NCBI GenBank assembly: GCA_009801085.1
Contig: VNWV01000012.1
Span: 62,001 to 126,000, forward strand
Direction of reading: 5' to 3'
DNA: 64,000 bases
Source of the DNA: Lasiodiplodia sp. COLG20
Lineage: Eukaryota; Ascomycota; Dothideomycetes; Botryosphaeriales; Botryosphaeriaceae
The notes below the pieces were generated by a model that worked only from the letters and a program-made list of their open reading frames with translations, was not told the DNA's origin and did not search any database. The position numbers and the translations under genes were made by a program. Of the stretch, positions 1-13,638 are shown one piece after another. How positions within the stretch are numbered: position 1 is the stretch's first letter; each line of letters opens with the position of its first letter.

Positions 1-1467
1 TCCCAAACTCTTTCACAAGTCCGGCCAGAAGCATGCAGAATTTAGCATGCAGCTCCACGAAGAAGTTCTCCTTGCCAACAATCTCAGCTAAGCCCTTAGC
101 GCGCATGATGTCCCGACTAACGCGCGGATAACCATCTGGGTCAACCTTCTTTGCCGCCAGGAAGGAGGATACGGGGGTGATGTTGCGCGTCGTTGGGGAG
201 GCTGGAGACCCAACAGTACTAGCTGCGGGCGTAGGAATAATGGTGTTCGGCTTTCCGCCAGAGACCTGGACACTGGCGCGGCGCGGAGCGCTGCTGCCAC
301 TAGAGCAGCTGAGCGGCGGAGTGATGGTGCCCGGGCCAGCGGCCGTAGTGGGCCGCATGTGGGCGGTGGAGGAGGCATATGTGGACTCCTGCTCAAGAAC
401 CTGTTTTGCCATGGCAATGATCTGGTTCGCGATCTGTTCAAACATTTCGGTGATCTTCACCATGGCCTTACCCACGCGCCAACTATCGCGCCCTCCCAAG
501 GCAATAAGCGCGTACGTGCGTGTTCGGCCGCGAGCACGGGGATCCGGAATTCGGAAAACGTAGGCGACAGTGTATCCCAGGACGGGATCACCGAAGTACA
601 GCGGGCCAGATGGGGCACCGCGCGGCAGCTGCTCACACGAGAGCGTGCGGATACAGATGCGGCGGAGGCGAGAATACGCCGACGGAGAAATGGGCTGGCG
701 GGTGGTGAGATAGGATAACGTATGTGTATGTGCGTTGCGTGATCCGAAAAGAGGCGAGGCGGGAGAAGACGATGTGACGCTGGGCGGAGAGCGGGAGAAC
801 GACGTCGACGCGTGCGACTGCTCGTCGGATGATTCCGAGTTCGTATCGCGGTCATCAGAGGAGCGGGTGCCTCGTGCCATCACCGACTGAGTCGTGCGCA
901 AGACAGGGCTGCCGTTCTGGCCGCGGCCGTCCTTGCTCGGGCTGCCGGGAGCGCCGTCCGGCAGCTGCTCGGTGACATTCTTGGGGACGAGGAATGAGCA
1001 ATTCTCGCAGCTGTCGCTGTCGCCGTCGCCGAGGTTGCTGCCCAAGGTCGAGCTGGAGTTGTTTTTGGCCGAGAGGCTCGGGAAGTAGGGGTTGTGCGAG
1101 TTCTTGGGCGACTTTGGGCTAGTGGGAGGGGTTTCAAAGGGCGAGGAGAGCGGAGGAATGGCGGGCGAGTCGTTGAAATAAGAGGCCTTGGACTGGTCGT
1201 CGGCGGGCGGAGTGTCGCAGGGGTGGCAGGTGGCGCAGCTGCCCTGGGTGATCTGGGTGCAAAGCACGGAGGTGGGACCGTGGACCTCACAGAAGTGAGC
1301 AAGAGAGATCTGTCGCGGTGCGGTTAGCCAGAGCAAAGGGGCGTTTTGAACAAGGGAAGCCAGGCACGCGCTCGGTGGGCGGGCGAGGGTGCTAGCGCGA
1401 TCTCGCAGGCGTCGCGTGCAGCATGTCTTAGACGGGATCGGGGTGGGGAGCGTACAATGAAATCCAT
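1..1467 (-). CDS. lst7: Folliculin/Lst7-like protein, 5' part (3' end beyond the window)
   Basis: Exons 1456-1467 and 1309-1 are separated by a 144-nt GT-AG intron (1310-1455). Exon 1 is only four codons (MDFI), and splicing gives MDFIISLAHFCEVHGPTS, the typical start of fungal Lst7/folliculin. About 440 residues are visible and no stop is reached. A CENC motif lies near residue 100. After a Ser/Pro-rich linker comes a longin-type core (YFGDPVLGYTVAYVFRIPDP, then RTRTYALIALGGRD), followed by helices ending in ELHAKFCMLLAGLVKEFG. In yeast Lst7 acts with Lst4, and in animals FLCN acts with FNIP, as a GTPase-activating complex for Rag-type GTPases in amino-acid/TORC1 signalling at the vacuole or lysosome. 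The family call is firm. The tiny first exon is inferred from frame and homology and is not visible as an ORF by itself. Confidence 0.85.
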
Positions 1468-4400
1468 CTTGCAACGCGTGTGGGCGCGCAGAGCTCATGC
1501 GACCACCATCTTGCGCGGAGCTTCGTATGTCGGTCGGTGGAGAGTCGGCGGGCGAGCGGCGGGAGGTTGGCGAGCGGTGACTCCGAAGCTTGCCGTAGGA
1601 TCTCGGGAGAGGAGCGTGGCGCCGAGGGAGCGAGACAGGCGGTAAGCTGCGGATCGCCGCGAGGTTGCGAGTGGAGGAAGAGGAGGAGGTGGTGTGGGTG
1701 GAGAGGGCAGTGTCTAAGGCAGCCCACGCCGTCGGGAATGAGGTCAGGGAGGCGGACGGGTGTCGCAGGGACCGTGGGTTTCTGGGGCTGGCGGGTGGTG
1801 TGGCAGCAGTCTTTCTTTAAACGACGGATGCGCCCTACCCCGGTCGGCTTATTATCTTCTGGGGCGTGAAGCGGTCAGAGCAATCGTCGCGACGGCCATT
1901 GGCGACCAGGGTATGGTGCGAATGTAACGGCATGGTTTCTAGCTCCGCTAAACGACGGACGCCTCCCGCACCCAACCTACGATCCACCGCATAGCGCTGC
2001 CCCGAGCGCCAGCTGCGCCGAATGCCAGATGCTCCGATCCGGTGCGCCGCCATGATTCGCCGCGCGCCGAGGGTGATGTCAGCTCTGCGCGCGGCGAGCC
2101 TGGAGGGGTGCCGCATCGGGCGGGCTGGGCTCGATGATCCGCGCGCCGCCGGAGTGCAGCACGCTACCACAACAGTCGCTGCGCAACTCTGCCCTGCAGC
2201 GAGGTGGAGCTCCTGGCAAAAACACCCTCACGAGATCAGCTGCTGCATCCAGTCGCGCCTGCCAGGGTCCAGAACGGCAGCGGCCGAGCCCCATCAGCGA
2301 GTCCACTTGCTTTCGCGTAATAGCTACCTCTAGCCCGGCTGCATGCGACTCGAGGGCTCGCAGCAACACCACAACGCTCATCAGCACCGCGCCGGCGAGC
2401 CTTCTGCCCGACGGCCAGCCGCCCGGCCGTCCCTAGCCAGGCACCAGGCGAGGCTGGAGCCCGACAGGAGCAGCCGCCAGCGGCGCTCTGGCGTTTGGCG
2501 AGCCTCACGATGCTGCAGCCGGCGTTGGGCGTGGAGAAGCGCGTTTGAGTTAGCCCTGCAACAGTTCTCGGCTAATGCGAGTCGCCCTGGCCGGTCCTGC
2601 GCTCCACCGCGCCGCCATGTGTCTCTTGCTTCTGGCAAATTTCCGCGCCGCCAGCGATTGGGAGCGCGCCTCCCGCACACCAGGAAGCACATACCAGCAG
2701 TCAGCGAAAACCCAGAAGCCCGGATCCTGGAGGATCGTCGTTGCGCCAGCCCTCGCTGCTTGTACCGCCGGCAACATGCCTGCTCGCGCTGCCGTGTGTG
2801 CCTCAGCGACGAACGGCCGTCGCCGCATCCGTCGCCGTGCACGCGCCCTGACCCTGACTGAGATGAATGGCAGTTGCTCGTGTGCTAGGCAGCATTGGCG
2901 TGTCGTGAGCCCACATGCGGGCCGCGGCGGTCGGTCGGCCTGGCTCGGCCGGTGGATGGGTCGGGTTTCTCTCCAGCAGACTTTCCCATGCTGATCCAGG
3001 GCGGCAACACGGCACGCCTTCGGTGCCGCCTTCACAAGTCCCTTCGCAACGACGGGAATAGCGCCCCAGCGCAGCTTGCCCGAAACGGAAGTGCTGCGGA
3101 ATCGTCTCGAACGGGCCTCTGTCTCAGCCCCGCTGTATCAACCGCCAGCTGCTACGCTCGCCTAGCAAAACGGTTCAGTAAACAGCACGGCGCTATTACG
3201 AGTGCCAGCCGCTCCGCGCGCGTCTGCCGACCCTCAGCATCCGCCTGTGTGCCGACCTCCAGCATCCGCCCGCCTGCAGCCGGCACTCGCTCGCTCCCGA
3301 GACGTCCGTGTGCTACGACGAGTAACAGCGTACGCGTTCTCATCAGCCTCGCGCCTTTGTGACCGCGTGGCGCACTTGTCGTGCCTATCTTCCCCGGAAA
3401 GCGTCAACGGCAGCGGCTCAGCTGCAAAACAGCCGACTTGTTGCAAGGAACGATGCAGCGCGTCGGCTTGCCCAAAGCTGATGATCCTCAGTCGAGACGA
3501 CTCGATCTGCCACGGCGACCGCCGCACCGCATATATTGATCTGTTGCAATGTCTCGCGCATCCCTGGCCCCTCTAAGCTTGCCGTGCAGCAGCCATGTTG
3601 CCTGACGATGCTCGCCACTTTGGTCGCGGCATTTCTTTGGGCCTCTTCGGCGCCGCAGGCATGCGTTTCCCGAAGGGTGCCTCCGCGCCCGCCTACGAAT
3701 CTGCGGTGTGCTGTATTGAGGCGAAATCTGGTGATGCTCGAGCAAACCGACGAGTCACGACGCAGAGAAAAAGGGACAGGGGTTTACATCATCGACGATA
3801 CGATCATCCATCTCCAATCACGCTTCTGTTCTTTGCATCAGTCATGCTGAGGCTGGAGAGAGCCGCATCTTGCAGCGTATTCGAATCGATGCGCCTGCAC
3901 ATCATTAGCAACTCGCAATTTAACCCCCTCTCGACTCACGATGCGGCCAGTACCGCTCGCGCGCCGGGACCCACGCTGCGCGTGTGACGGACGTCTGCAA
4001 TGCACGCCGGGCGCGGCGGCTGTGCTTGCTGCGGCAACGGTGCTCCCTAAGCAATGCGTAAACACACTTCCAGAGGGAACGTCAAAGCACCAACACCGCT
4101 CGGAGCAAAATGCGCCGGGGAATGCAGAGATCAAGGAATGCTCAATTCTCCTCTCTCCCTCCCCTCAACGCTGCTCTTAGTGCCAACGTTCTAACTGACA
4201 ATGGGGCTTGTTTCCCCTTGGCCTTGCTCTGTGCTTCCTGCTTCGCCCCTCAGAGCAGTATTGATTCGCCCAGACGCAGATGTGCAGGCCTGAACGAAAA
4301 GGTAAAAAAAAAATCCGAGCTTCAACGAAGACGGGCGGTGACGCAAGACGTCGTGGGAATAAAGGCCACGAAGGAAGGCTAGACAAGGATCACATTCCTT

Positions 4401-7400
4401 TACTTTTTCTCTTGGTGTTGTTTCGCGGCAGCCTGCCGCCAGTCACGACCCGCCCTACTGTGCTACGTGGACTGCACTTCATACGCTTCACTTCTCCGCG
4501 GTGCTTTGCGGAATGGTAAGCAATGGTTTTCTCATCCTTGTCGGCGCCGCTGCGCGGTACGATGCAGGGGGGCAGGGGTGAAGTTGATGGTTGGCTGGTG
4601 ATGGCGCGGCTGATGGCAGGGGACGGGATGGATGACAAGGATATATGGGTGTGGTGGCTGCCTGCCGTCTTTGGTGTTTTTATTGACATTCACATGCTCG
4701 GGGCAGCAAGTCCAGGCGACCTTGTTCTCGGACAGCCGGGCGAGGGATACTTTTCGAGTGCAGACGCTGGTGGGATGCGAGACTAGGTGTAGATGATGAT
4801 GCACACGGCGGTTGGAGTCGAGGTCACACAGGAAACGGCGGGAAGAGAGACATCACTCGCATGCTGCGTGGTGCATGGATGGACTGCAGTCGTCGTGCCG
4901 TACAATTTGCGGAACTTTGCGCGTCGTTCCTTCGCTTGGGTAGTGGCAGCGGCAACGGGCGGTCAGGGTCTATCCCAGCGCTGACTCTGTCTCGTTGCGA
5001 GAGCAAAGCGAAGGGACCCGGATACTGGGTTGATGCTTGCGTCGGGGCTGGCTGCTCGCACGTGGGCTAAAATCCGCTAAATAGCCGAGTGGCGACCATT
5101 CGTAGAGCGTAGCGACGAGAGAGGCCGAAGTCGCATTTGGCCGTTTGGGGCAGTTGACTAGCTAGCGCTCGAGCTAGGCGCCGTGTGAAGTCTGCCTCGC
5201 GCATGTTGTGATCGTGTTCTTGATGAAACCCATTCGCAAGGCGGTCTGTCGCAAGGGGAAGAAGGTGGTGGTTTTGCTTTTTTCCGCCTTCTCCGCCCAG
5301 CTCCGCTAACGGAGGCACGTCAACCACACGACGACGAAAACAAACACAATGATTCCCATCACCAGCATGTTCAATCTTAATTACAATCTTCATCACTACC
5401 GTGTAGTTGTCGTTATTTCTACAAAGACGTCATAATGCCCCGCAACCAACATCGGATGATGACAGTCTGGCGGCCTTGGTCATTCTTGGAAAGCAGAAGT
5501 CTCGGGCCTACTACATCAATGACAGCATGACGGACCCGGCAAGAGGATTGTGCCATGCTATGCTATGCACGTAGGGCTTCCCCACGGAGGAGTAAATTGA
5601 AGGATCGATTGGCTCTCTATCGGCGTGGCCGAAAGCGGCCGGTTGGAGCATCGTTTCGCCAACTTTAATTCTTATCATAGTTCACACGAGAGAGATAAGA
5701 GATCGGGGAACCACGATCTGATCGCGGGGAAAGTGTGCTCCTGAGAACGAGTCGTCGACTCAGCAACAGAGTTTCAACGGCGGCGCCACTGACAGATGCA
5801 CAGCCGTTAAGCTTTAATCTATCGGCCGTTCGCTTCCTGTTCCCCGCGGCAGATAGGAGGTGCGGATGCGCAGTGCCGCTGCACAGGGCGATCCTACGGC
5901 GTGCATGGGAATATTGCTGTTGTGCAACAAACGGCACGCGAAGCTGCGCAGTCACCTCGCTGAGCTCCCAAGCCGGCCGAGACACAGCGCTCCAACACCG
6001 TCGCGCAGATCTCCTCGCGCCTCCTTCCCTCTTTCGCAAGTCGCCGACAGTGAATAATCGAGGGGACTAATTAACCGGAAGCGAAGCGGAGCGAGCAATC
6101 AAGCAGCAAGACATGGACCACCACGGAGATCATCAGGACCCTGATCGATACGCACTACTGCTCGACTCTCCACCGTGATATGACGCAAAGCGCCCCCCGC
6201 CGGCCCGCGCTTGCTTTCTCCTGCCCACCATCAGTTGGTGAAAACCTGTCACCAAGGCAAGCCACCCGTGCTGATCAGCTGCATGCTCTCCAGCTGCCTC
6301 TACTACGTACATACCTACGTAATCCGCCGAGCAGGTGTTGCTCGCCGCCACCACTAATTCCAACACCAACCTCTCCTTTCTTTCATCATCGTCGGACCAC
6401 ATACTTGTTCCTTTCTCAACTCCACTTGCGCAATCATCTCACATGAGGACCCCTAGGCCACCAGCTGTGGTCTCCGATGTTCTGCAGACCCAACATTCCC
6501 CACAGAAATCTCACCATAGTTATCTCCATAGCCCGTTCGGGAACACCTTGGCCCGGGCGCCGCTCCGACCTACCTCGCCGGCCAAAATTAAATGAAGTTT
6601 ACGACGACTGACTACTGACCGGTGAGCGCAAGTGAGTAGACGGTGGAAATAGAACAAAAAGAGACGGTGGCAGCTCCGACGAATTTCCAATCAGAGCCCC
6701 CGGTTCACGTCTCCGCCGCGCGCGTGTAGCGCTACAAGCGCCCCCGCCGCCGCCGCCCTCACCCCTCCACCGAGTGGAGAGGCAAACCGTCTTGCATGCA
6801 TTTTGCATTGCGCTTCCCCACTCGCAGCGAAGAAAAACGCGAAGAGATCGTCGGCGAGTCACGTTAGACCCTGACTTTTTCTCGGGCTTTCTTGCGTGTG
6901 TCGACGAAGAGCGTCTAGTTCTCTCTTGCTGCTCTCCTCACACCCCCACCCCGCGCCCATTTTTTTTTCTCCCTCTCCACCCTTCTTTTTTATTTTTTCC
7001 CTTTGAGGAATGAACAGAGAAACGTGGTCCCAATGCGAGCTGTCATTCGTCCCTGACATTTTTATTTTTTTTGGCCTGACTTCCGGCCATCACACGGGCC
7101 AGTCGACCGTCACACAACAGGGCAGGTAGTATCATGCTGCGCAACATGACACCGGCGCGGGGATAATTGCGTCCTCCCTCCCCCCTTCTATTTTCTCCCG
7201 TACTTCCCCGAATGCAGGGGAGCAGCATGCGAGATAGGGCGCTTGCACGCCTCAGGTCGGGACCGAAGTAGCAGCCCCCATCGTACGGTACGGGCACGTG
7301 TGTTGGCGTTTTTAGTCGACGCTGGTACCGTGTTAGCGAGGAGAGAGGGCGTACGACTCGTTAGCGAGGTTGTAGTAGATTTCGGTTCCAGCAGCAGCGC

Positions 7401-10358
7401 AACGCCCGGTGGTAAATGGGCTGATGAGCCTACGGCGCTCTCTTCTGGTGACCTTCCTCATCGCTGTTGGCTGCTCCGGTTAGCTCACCGCTGTAACTGT
7501 TGCTGGCCGCCAATCAACCAGTTGCTTCTAATGGTTAGCTCTTTTCTTGCCCAACCCTATCTAGAAGGCGAGGAACAGTTGAAATCAAAATTTTCACTTT
7601 TTGCTTGGGTGGTCGTATGAAGAGTTTGAAAATGGCGCTCGTGAGAGGTCTATGTGTTTTTTGCCGCCCGTGGCTAACTTTTTCGTCCCATTCATGCTGT
7701 CGGATATTGGCTGCACCCCTCAAGATGCGGTTATTGAGAAGCCTTGTGTCCTAACAAACTTCTCCTTCCTTGATATCTGCATGCATACTTGCAGTCTTGC
7801 ATGATGTGAGGTTGAGTTTACGTGAGAGTTTCCATGATGGAGAGTGGGGGGGTTCGGTCAAACGTATTCTGTGCAGAACATGCGATGTCAAATTTGGCCC
7901 AAATGACCAGGCCTCGAAAGGATACGCTACTCAACGAGCAAACGGTCTCGTACATGGTTAATTGAAATAGAAGGAACTAGCGGTGATACCAGAGAGTTAT
8001 ATTCTCAAGTCCAGTCAGGCTGGTACAGAAGTGTCTATCTTCTGTCATGCCTGCATCGTAGGCTCTCGGCCTTGGACGATTTGCTAGGTAAGAGGATGAG
8101 GGAGAAAGGGAAGAAATAAGGTTCGCTAAAAGAAACCGTGCGCCTATCCATATGCTTACCGTCTCTTGATGCTATGCAAGAGTATCGTTGATCACAAGCG
8201 ATACAATACAATCATATGAGAATGAGGGGAGAGACTGCATGATTTTAACGCAGCCATGAACAGTGATTGATAGATCCACCAGTATAGAGTCTTACTCGCC
8301 TCTGCACTCTTGTGGCTGACTTACTGCACGTTTACCAAGTGTGATTGCGGTTGTGGCCCTGATGGCATGTCGTCGGCGCTGCAGTCCGCCTCCCCGCCGC
8401 AAGGCAGAAATACAGTTTCACCCCGGCATCCCATCCACTCCCACCCCCGAACATTTGCAATCATAAGAGCTCTCCATTATGCAGCCACCAATAAATTCAT
8501 TTGATTCACCCTGTCTTCCCGCTCCCTGCTCTCTCCCTGAACGACTGCCCTCACCCCACTCCCACCTGATTTTCCTTTCCCCTGTGTGCTTTCCCGCTGT
8601 TACTCAAGAGTGAGGCACACTTTCAGCCGTGTGCGACGGCGCATCTATCCGCATTTCCCGTGGTTCCACGACGGGCCGGTCGCGTGGGCAGCAATGCAGG
8701 CTACCACCGACAGCGGCAGTAGCAGCCAGCAGCAGCAGCGGCAGCGCGGCAGCTTAGGCCTAGGTACATGCATGTGCGTTCTGCATGGGAACTGCCTCGT
8801 GATGTTCTGCTTGGTTGGCAAAAGATGCATGCAGAGAAAGAGTTTTTGCATGGTTGGAAGGCGAGGCGCATGTATATTATTGCGGTGTATGGTTTTTTCT
8901 TTTTTGTCCTTGTTTTTCTTTTTCCAATCTATGCAAATATAAAAATCTGCGCGATATGCGAGATCTGTTGTACCCACAATGCAAGGCTATCGATCGCGGG
9001 GGCCAGATGCCTGCCTGCAGGAATGGTGCACGGTTTTTCTTGCGGGAGCTGAAAAGGAAACGAAAACTGAAACCCTCCCCCCTGTCTGACTATCAGGAGA
9101 TTGTGGGGCGAACAGGAAGAGACATGCGTGACAGCCCTGGTAGTGCGGGTTTTAAGATGGGTAAGTTGGGAGGGGGGACGAGCTGATCTACGTTGCATTA
9201 GGTGGTACAGCAGGGTGCGGGACGAGCCAATCTTCATCTAGATCTGGCTGTCATGTAGCAAAAGCAATGGTCAGATGTGCTGAGAGCCGAAGGGTCAGTT
9301 GTCGGAAAAAAGCAAAGAGAGCGACGAAAAGTCTGGAGGGAACAACTGGTCGCTAAAATAATCCTAAGAAATGTACGAGGGATTCTGTATTTTATTGCTT
9401 GGAAGGAGCTTAAGCCTTTAACTCTTGAGCACACCACCGTTTTGAGGAAAATGTCGCGGCTAAGGCATCAAATGCGCCATTTGGAGAGGGCATGAACGTC
9501 TATGTTAAGATCAAACTTGAGCAATCCTCAATCGGAAACGAGTTCCCATGATATCTATTCATGTAGCATAATTTTGTGAACAGTCGTAACTACGATTTTG
9601 TCGGAACCGCGCCGTCTCCATGACACTGAAACAACAACAAACATCGACGCCCATCCTTCACCTCAAAAGCACATGGAATCTGTTCCCTGTATCCCTCCGG
9701 AAACTCCGGCAAGAACTATAGCAGCCTTGTATCTAAAGACCAAGCCCTTAGTGAAACGGGAAAGCACGTCCCCCTTGGCCGGGAGGCTGTGATCCAAATA
9801 GGAAATAAAAGGGAAATCCGTAATGGCTGCCTAGTTTAGAGAGCCGAGAACCCGAAGAGCGAGGCAAACGCCCTAGACGGCAGATCGTCACCCGGATCCT
9901 TTTCGTAGGAATACCCGAAAGAAGTAGCGGCTCGATGGAGGCCCGACGACACTAGACATCTCTCCGTTGGGACTATCGAAACTTAAAAACCAAGAATACC
10001 CTTTCGAGCTAAATATCGTATGTACCACGTCTAAACATCGAGCTAAATCCATCTACCTGCCCTGTCCCGATCCGTGCACGTGTGACATGTCGCCTGCTGC
10101 CCGTGATGATCCCCTGTAAGGCTGTGTCGTTCTGCCCAACGCTATTTTAACTTCTCTACCTACAACTCACGAGCCACCGCCACAGCAGCCACGTCACAGG
10201 GCTGACGCGAAGCATTGATGTCATTCTCTCCTTAACACCTAACTCGAACGGATGATCCGACGGTTCTAGCAAGCTCACACGTAGCTGTAGGGCCTTTCGA
10301 ACACCCTTCTACCTGGACCGCAATACCCATCTAGCACACGTCTACTCTTCGAACCACC
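1468..10358. other. 8.9 kb region without a recognisable gene
   Basis: Only short overlapping frames occur on both strands, none with a domain, a splice-consistent extension or a credible start context. About 1870-4100 is GC-rich and looks like unstructured intergenic DNA. Pyrimidine-rich tracts of the kind seen in fungal promoters and leaders lie near 6950-7010 and 8510-8600, with T-rich DNA at 8890-8930. The stretch could hold long leaders or non-coding transcripts, but the sequence alone shows none. Confidence 0.5.
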
Positions 10359-13209
10359 TCAACTCCCCAACTCCACCCTCTTCTCCAACACCGCCCTCGC
10401 CTCCGCCTCCGTCAAGCATTCCAACCCCAACTCCTCCAACACCTCCCGCGCCTGCTCATTATCCGCAAAGACCCTCTTCTCCACCTCCCACAAGCTCAGC
10501 ACCCTTTGCACTCCTTCCTCCTCATCACCACTGCTATCACCGCCTCCACCGCCACCACGCCCCTTCACCGGCAGCCCCAACAACGCCACGCCCTCACTCA
10601 CCTTCCTCAACCCGCTCGCCGCACAACCCTCGCCGGCCCAGCGATCCACGACTTCGGCGATGGCCGCCAGGTCAGCCGCGAGCTGCGCGGCGCCGGCGGT
10701 GCTGAACGAGTGGCGCATGAGGATGCCGTCCCACAGCCCCTGCTCGACGGCGCGGCAGGCGGCGCGGACGATGCGGCGGAGCGGGGCGCGGGCGAGGGCG
10801 CGGTGGAGGAAGGAGAGCGAGGACGTGAGGTAGGCCAGGAGGGGCTCGAGTTCTGCCGTGATGGTGGCTGCTGAGTGGGGTGGTTGGGCGGCGGCGGCGG
10901 CGGGGGGGCCGGCGACGGCGGAGGGGATGGAAGAGGAGAGGGTGGTCCAGGGGTTGATGGCGCGGTAGGCGCGCAGGGACTCGCGCACGTTGTATGCGAG
11001 TTGGTCGGCGATGATGGCCTCGGAGCGCACGCGCAGCCGGTTGTACGCGCCCGCCGTCTCGTCGAAGAGCGCGCCTGTTGCGTCCGCGTCGTCGGAGCCG
11101 ACGGCGCTCGAAGTGCGCTCGGCCACGTCTGCGACGGAGAGCGGCCCTGCCAGGTTGCGGGAGCGCCTCCGCCGGGCTCGGTCTTGCAGCTCGTCCCAGA
11201 GCTCGAGGAAGAAGACGTCATCGCTCCAGTCACGCATGGCGCGCTCAAGGTAGTCGGCACTGCCGAAGACGCGGCAGAGGCGGTCCAATCCGGCGACTCC
11301 CTGAAGATTAGCCTGCTCTTCGCGGCTTATGCCTTGTACGGCGCGGCCGACTGAGGACGTCAATGAGAGGTAAGCCTCCAGACCGGAGTGCAAACGCTCG
11401 TGGTAGCGGTCAAAGATGGATATTTGTACGTCGATAAGGAAGGAAAGCTTTTGAGAGAACGAAGACAACGGTCTGTATCGGTCTGTATGGGGGTTAGGGC
11501 TACGAAGCTAGTTCATTTGACGCTACACATACCTGTGATGGTCTCAAGCAAGTCGTTGACGCGGATGGCGCCTTTCGTCGGTTTCGTAGAACCTGCGTCA
11601 ACGCTGTCATAGTCAAGCTCCCCGCTCTCTGGGTTGTCGACGATGGCTTGGTATCTTGTGAGAGCAACTACGATATGGTTAGAACATGGACCATTTGATG
11701 CACGGATATACGTTCGAAATATCACAGAGACAGGAGTAGCATCTCCGAGTGGTCCGCATGAATGATTTTGGTATACATCTGATTGTAGCTGAAGATTGCT
11801 ACTCCAACGCCTCGATTCCGTGGAGGATGAGGTAACAAAGTGATTTTCACAACGACGCTAGTGAATTGAGTGAGCGTGCACTTACAGTCTTTCTCAACCT
11901 GGAGCCATCGGCCAAACCAGTCTTGCGTGACGAGCACTTCCCACGCAAGACCCTTCCAGCCCTCGGATCCATTGCCGCCGTCATACCTCCAGTCCTCTTT
12001 CAAGTTGGTGTCGAAACTCATGATTTCGTGCATGAGATGGCTGAGCAACTGTGGTTGATTGGCAACCTTGGGTAGGGTCGCGAAGATTTTAGAACGCAGC
12101 ATTGGGAGAAGAGCAGTTATAAAAGCAGACGTGGCATCAATGTACGCAGCATTCAAACCTAGATCCGTTCCCCTAAAGTGGCTGAGCAGAATGGGCTGGA
12201 GATTGTCGACGATGAAGGGATTGAATTGGTTCAGCAAGTCAATGATGTGGGACAGGAAATACTCGGGCTTGTCCAGGCGGTTGGTCGGCTTGTCGCCCTC
12301 GAAATGGTACCTGAAGCGCATTTCCAGCGGCTGTACCATGACCTCGAGTGGCAACAGCACGAGTGCAGCCTTGCCCCCTTTCGCGCTGGGTGCGCTGTTC
12401 TCGGCCGCCTGTAGCTCAGGTTTCTGCAAATCAAGCAGCTTGCCTACAGCAGATGCCCACTGCTCCTGGAGCGAACCAAGGAAGGTCGTTTCCGGCCTCT
12501 TGGGCCAGTCTATCTTCTTCAATGCAGCTTCCAACTCTTTGGAAAAGGCATCCCGGAGCTGTCCGCGGACGTGCTGGGTGGTCTTAGCAACATGGTCGAT
12601 CAAGTGCGGAGCGGCGCCCTCAGCTGCCTCATGCAGAGGCTGCAGGCTGGCGTCAAGGGTCTTGAGCTGGCGGTAGGATGCAAGCGCTGCTTCACCGGAC
12701 GTGTTGAGGGCGTGATCGGAATCGTTGCTGCGCATGAATCTCAGCATGATGCTGTGGCACGGGTTGCGCGCAGGATGCATACCTGAGCTCTCCGACTTCC
12801 TTCAGCCGCTGGGTGTAGCGGGCGGCAATGTCAAGTGTGTGCAGCTTGGCCATGCTCTGCTCAAAGCGGGCCACGGCATCGTCGCTGGCGTCGGAGGCGG
12901 TGATTATGCGTAGGCGGCGGTCAATGTCCTGCTGGTCGCGCTCGAATTGATCATGCTGGTGACGTAGCTGGCGCTGATGGTCGTCGGCGTCCTTGCGTGC
13001 ATCATGGGCGTCTTTTTCGGCTTGCTCGAGCTACTGCGGCGTCAACACGGACGAGGGCGGGCATGGGGGCCGGGAGGGCTCACCTGCTGCTGGAGCAGGC
13101 CGTGCTGGGTGCGAATGTTGGACAGCAGCTCATCTAGCTGGTGCAGGTCGGCGTGCGTCTGCAGGCGGTCGTCGAGGTAGGCGGCGACGCGCTCGTGGAT
13201 GTCGGCCAT
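10359..13209 (-). CDS. Tip20/RINT-1 family vesicle-tethering protein
   Basis: Five exons: 13209-13084, 13030-12783, 12739-11886, 11667-11533 and 11482-10359, giving 828 residues with every phase consistent. The N-terminus (MADIHERVAAYLDD) is followed by a coiled-coil segment rich in Gln, Asp and Arg (around residues 43-120). The conserved RINT-1/Tip20 body includes WFGRWLQVEKDFALTRYQAI across the intron 3 junction. Proteins of this family belong to the Dsl1/NRZ complex, which tethers COPI vesicles to the ER; animal RINT-1 also binds Rad50. Introns are 53, 43, 218 and 54 nt. The 43-nt intron has an alternative in-frame acceptor that would add four residues (SIML). The start sits 430 bp from the divergently transcribed nop9, so the two probably share a promoter region. 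The 3' frame ends at 10359 with no sign of further exons. Confidence 0.85.
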
Positions 13210-13638
13210 GGTGGGTGGTGACGTGGACGTGTTGCTGGCGTGTCGGGCAGGACTATTGTGTGGCACCGTCGCCGTTGGCCGGGGGCGCGGGGGGCGTTCT
13301 GGCTAGCAAGCCGTTTGATGCCAGGTGCCAGGCTGGCTGCGGCTTGCGGCACAGACGCATGTTCCCAGATCTCGGCCCCCGCGAATCGCCGCGATCTTTG
13401 CTCTGGTCAAGGATTCGCGGCAATCGTTCGCTAGCCGCATCCACCGAGAAATCCTGCAGCCACCATCCTTGCCGTTGCCATCATCACCCATATTTTAGTT
13501 TGCCCTCTGCCTCACCCAACGCTTGCTGACCCAGCGACCGGCTCTGCTTCCCTCCACCGCTCCGAGTTCCTCGCGCCCTCGAATTCTTTTGCCTTGCCCC
13601 GCCGCCGCGCCGCTGTCCGTTCCGTCGCAAAAAAAACC
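13210..13638. promoter_or_regulatory. Shared divergent promoter of the RINT-1 and nop9 genes
   Basis: These 429 bp separate two start codons facing away from each other. The nop9 side has a C/T-rich leader and an A-run directly before the ATG (aaaaaaccATG). No TATA box is evident, which is usual for housekeeping fungal promoters. Confidence 0.5.

Noticed and set aside
1835..3990. Many overlapping ORFs of 60-170 codons on both strands
   Set aside because: They are products of GC-rich sequence with few stops. They show no domains, no signal peptides, no joinable exons and very high Arg/Ser/Pro content in all frames.
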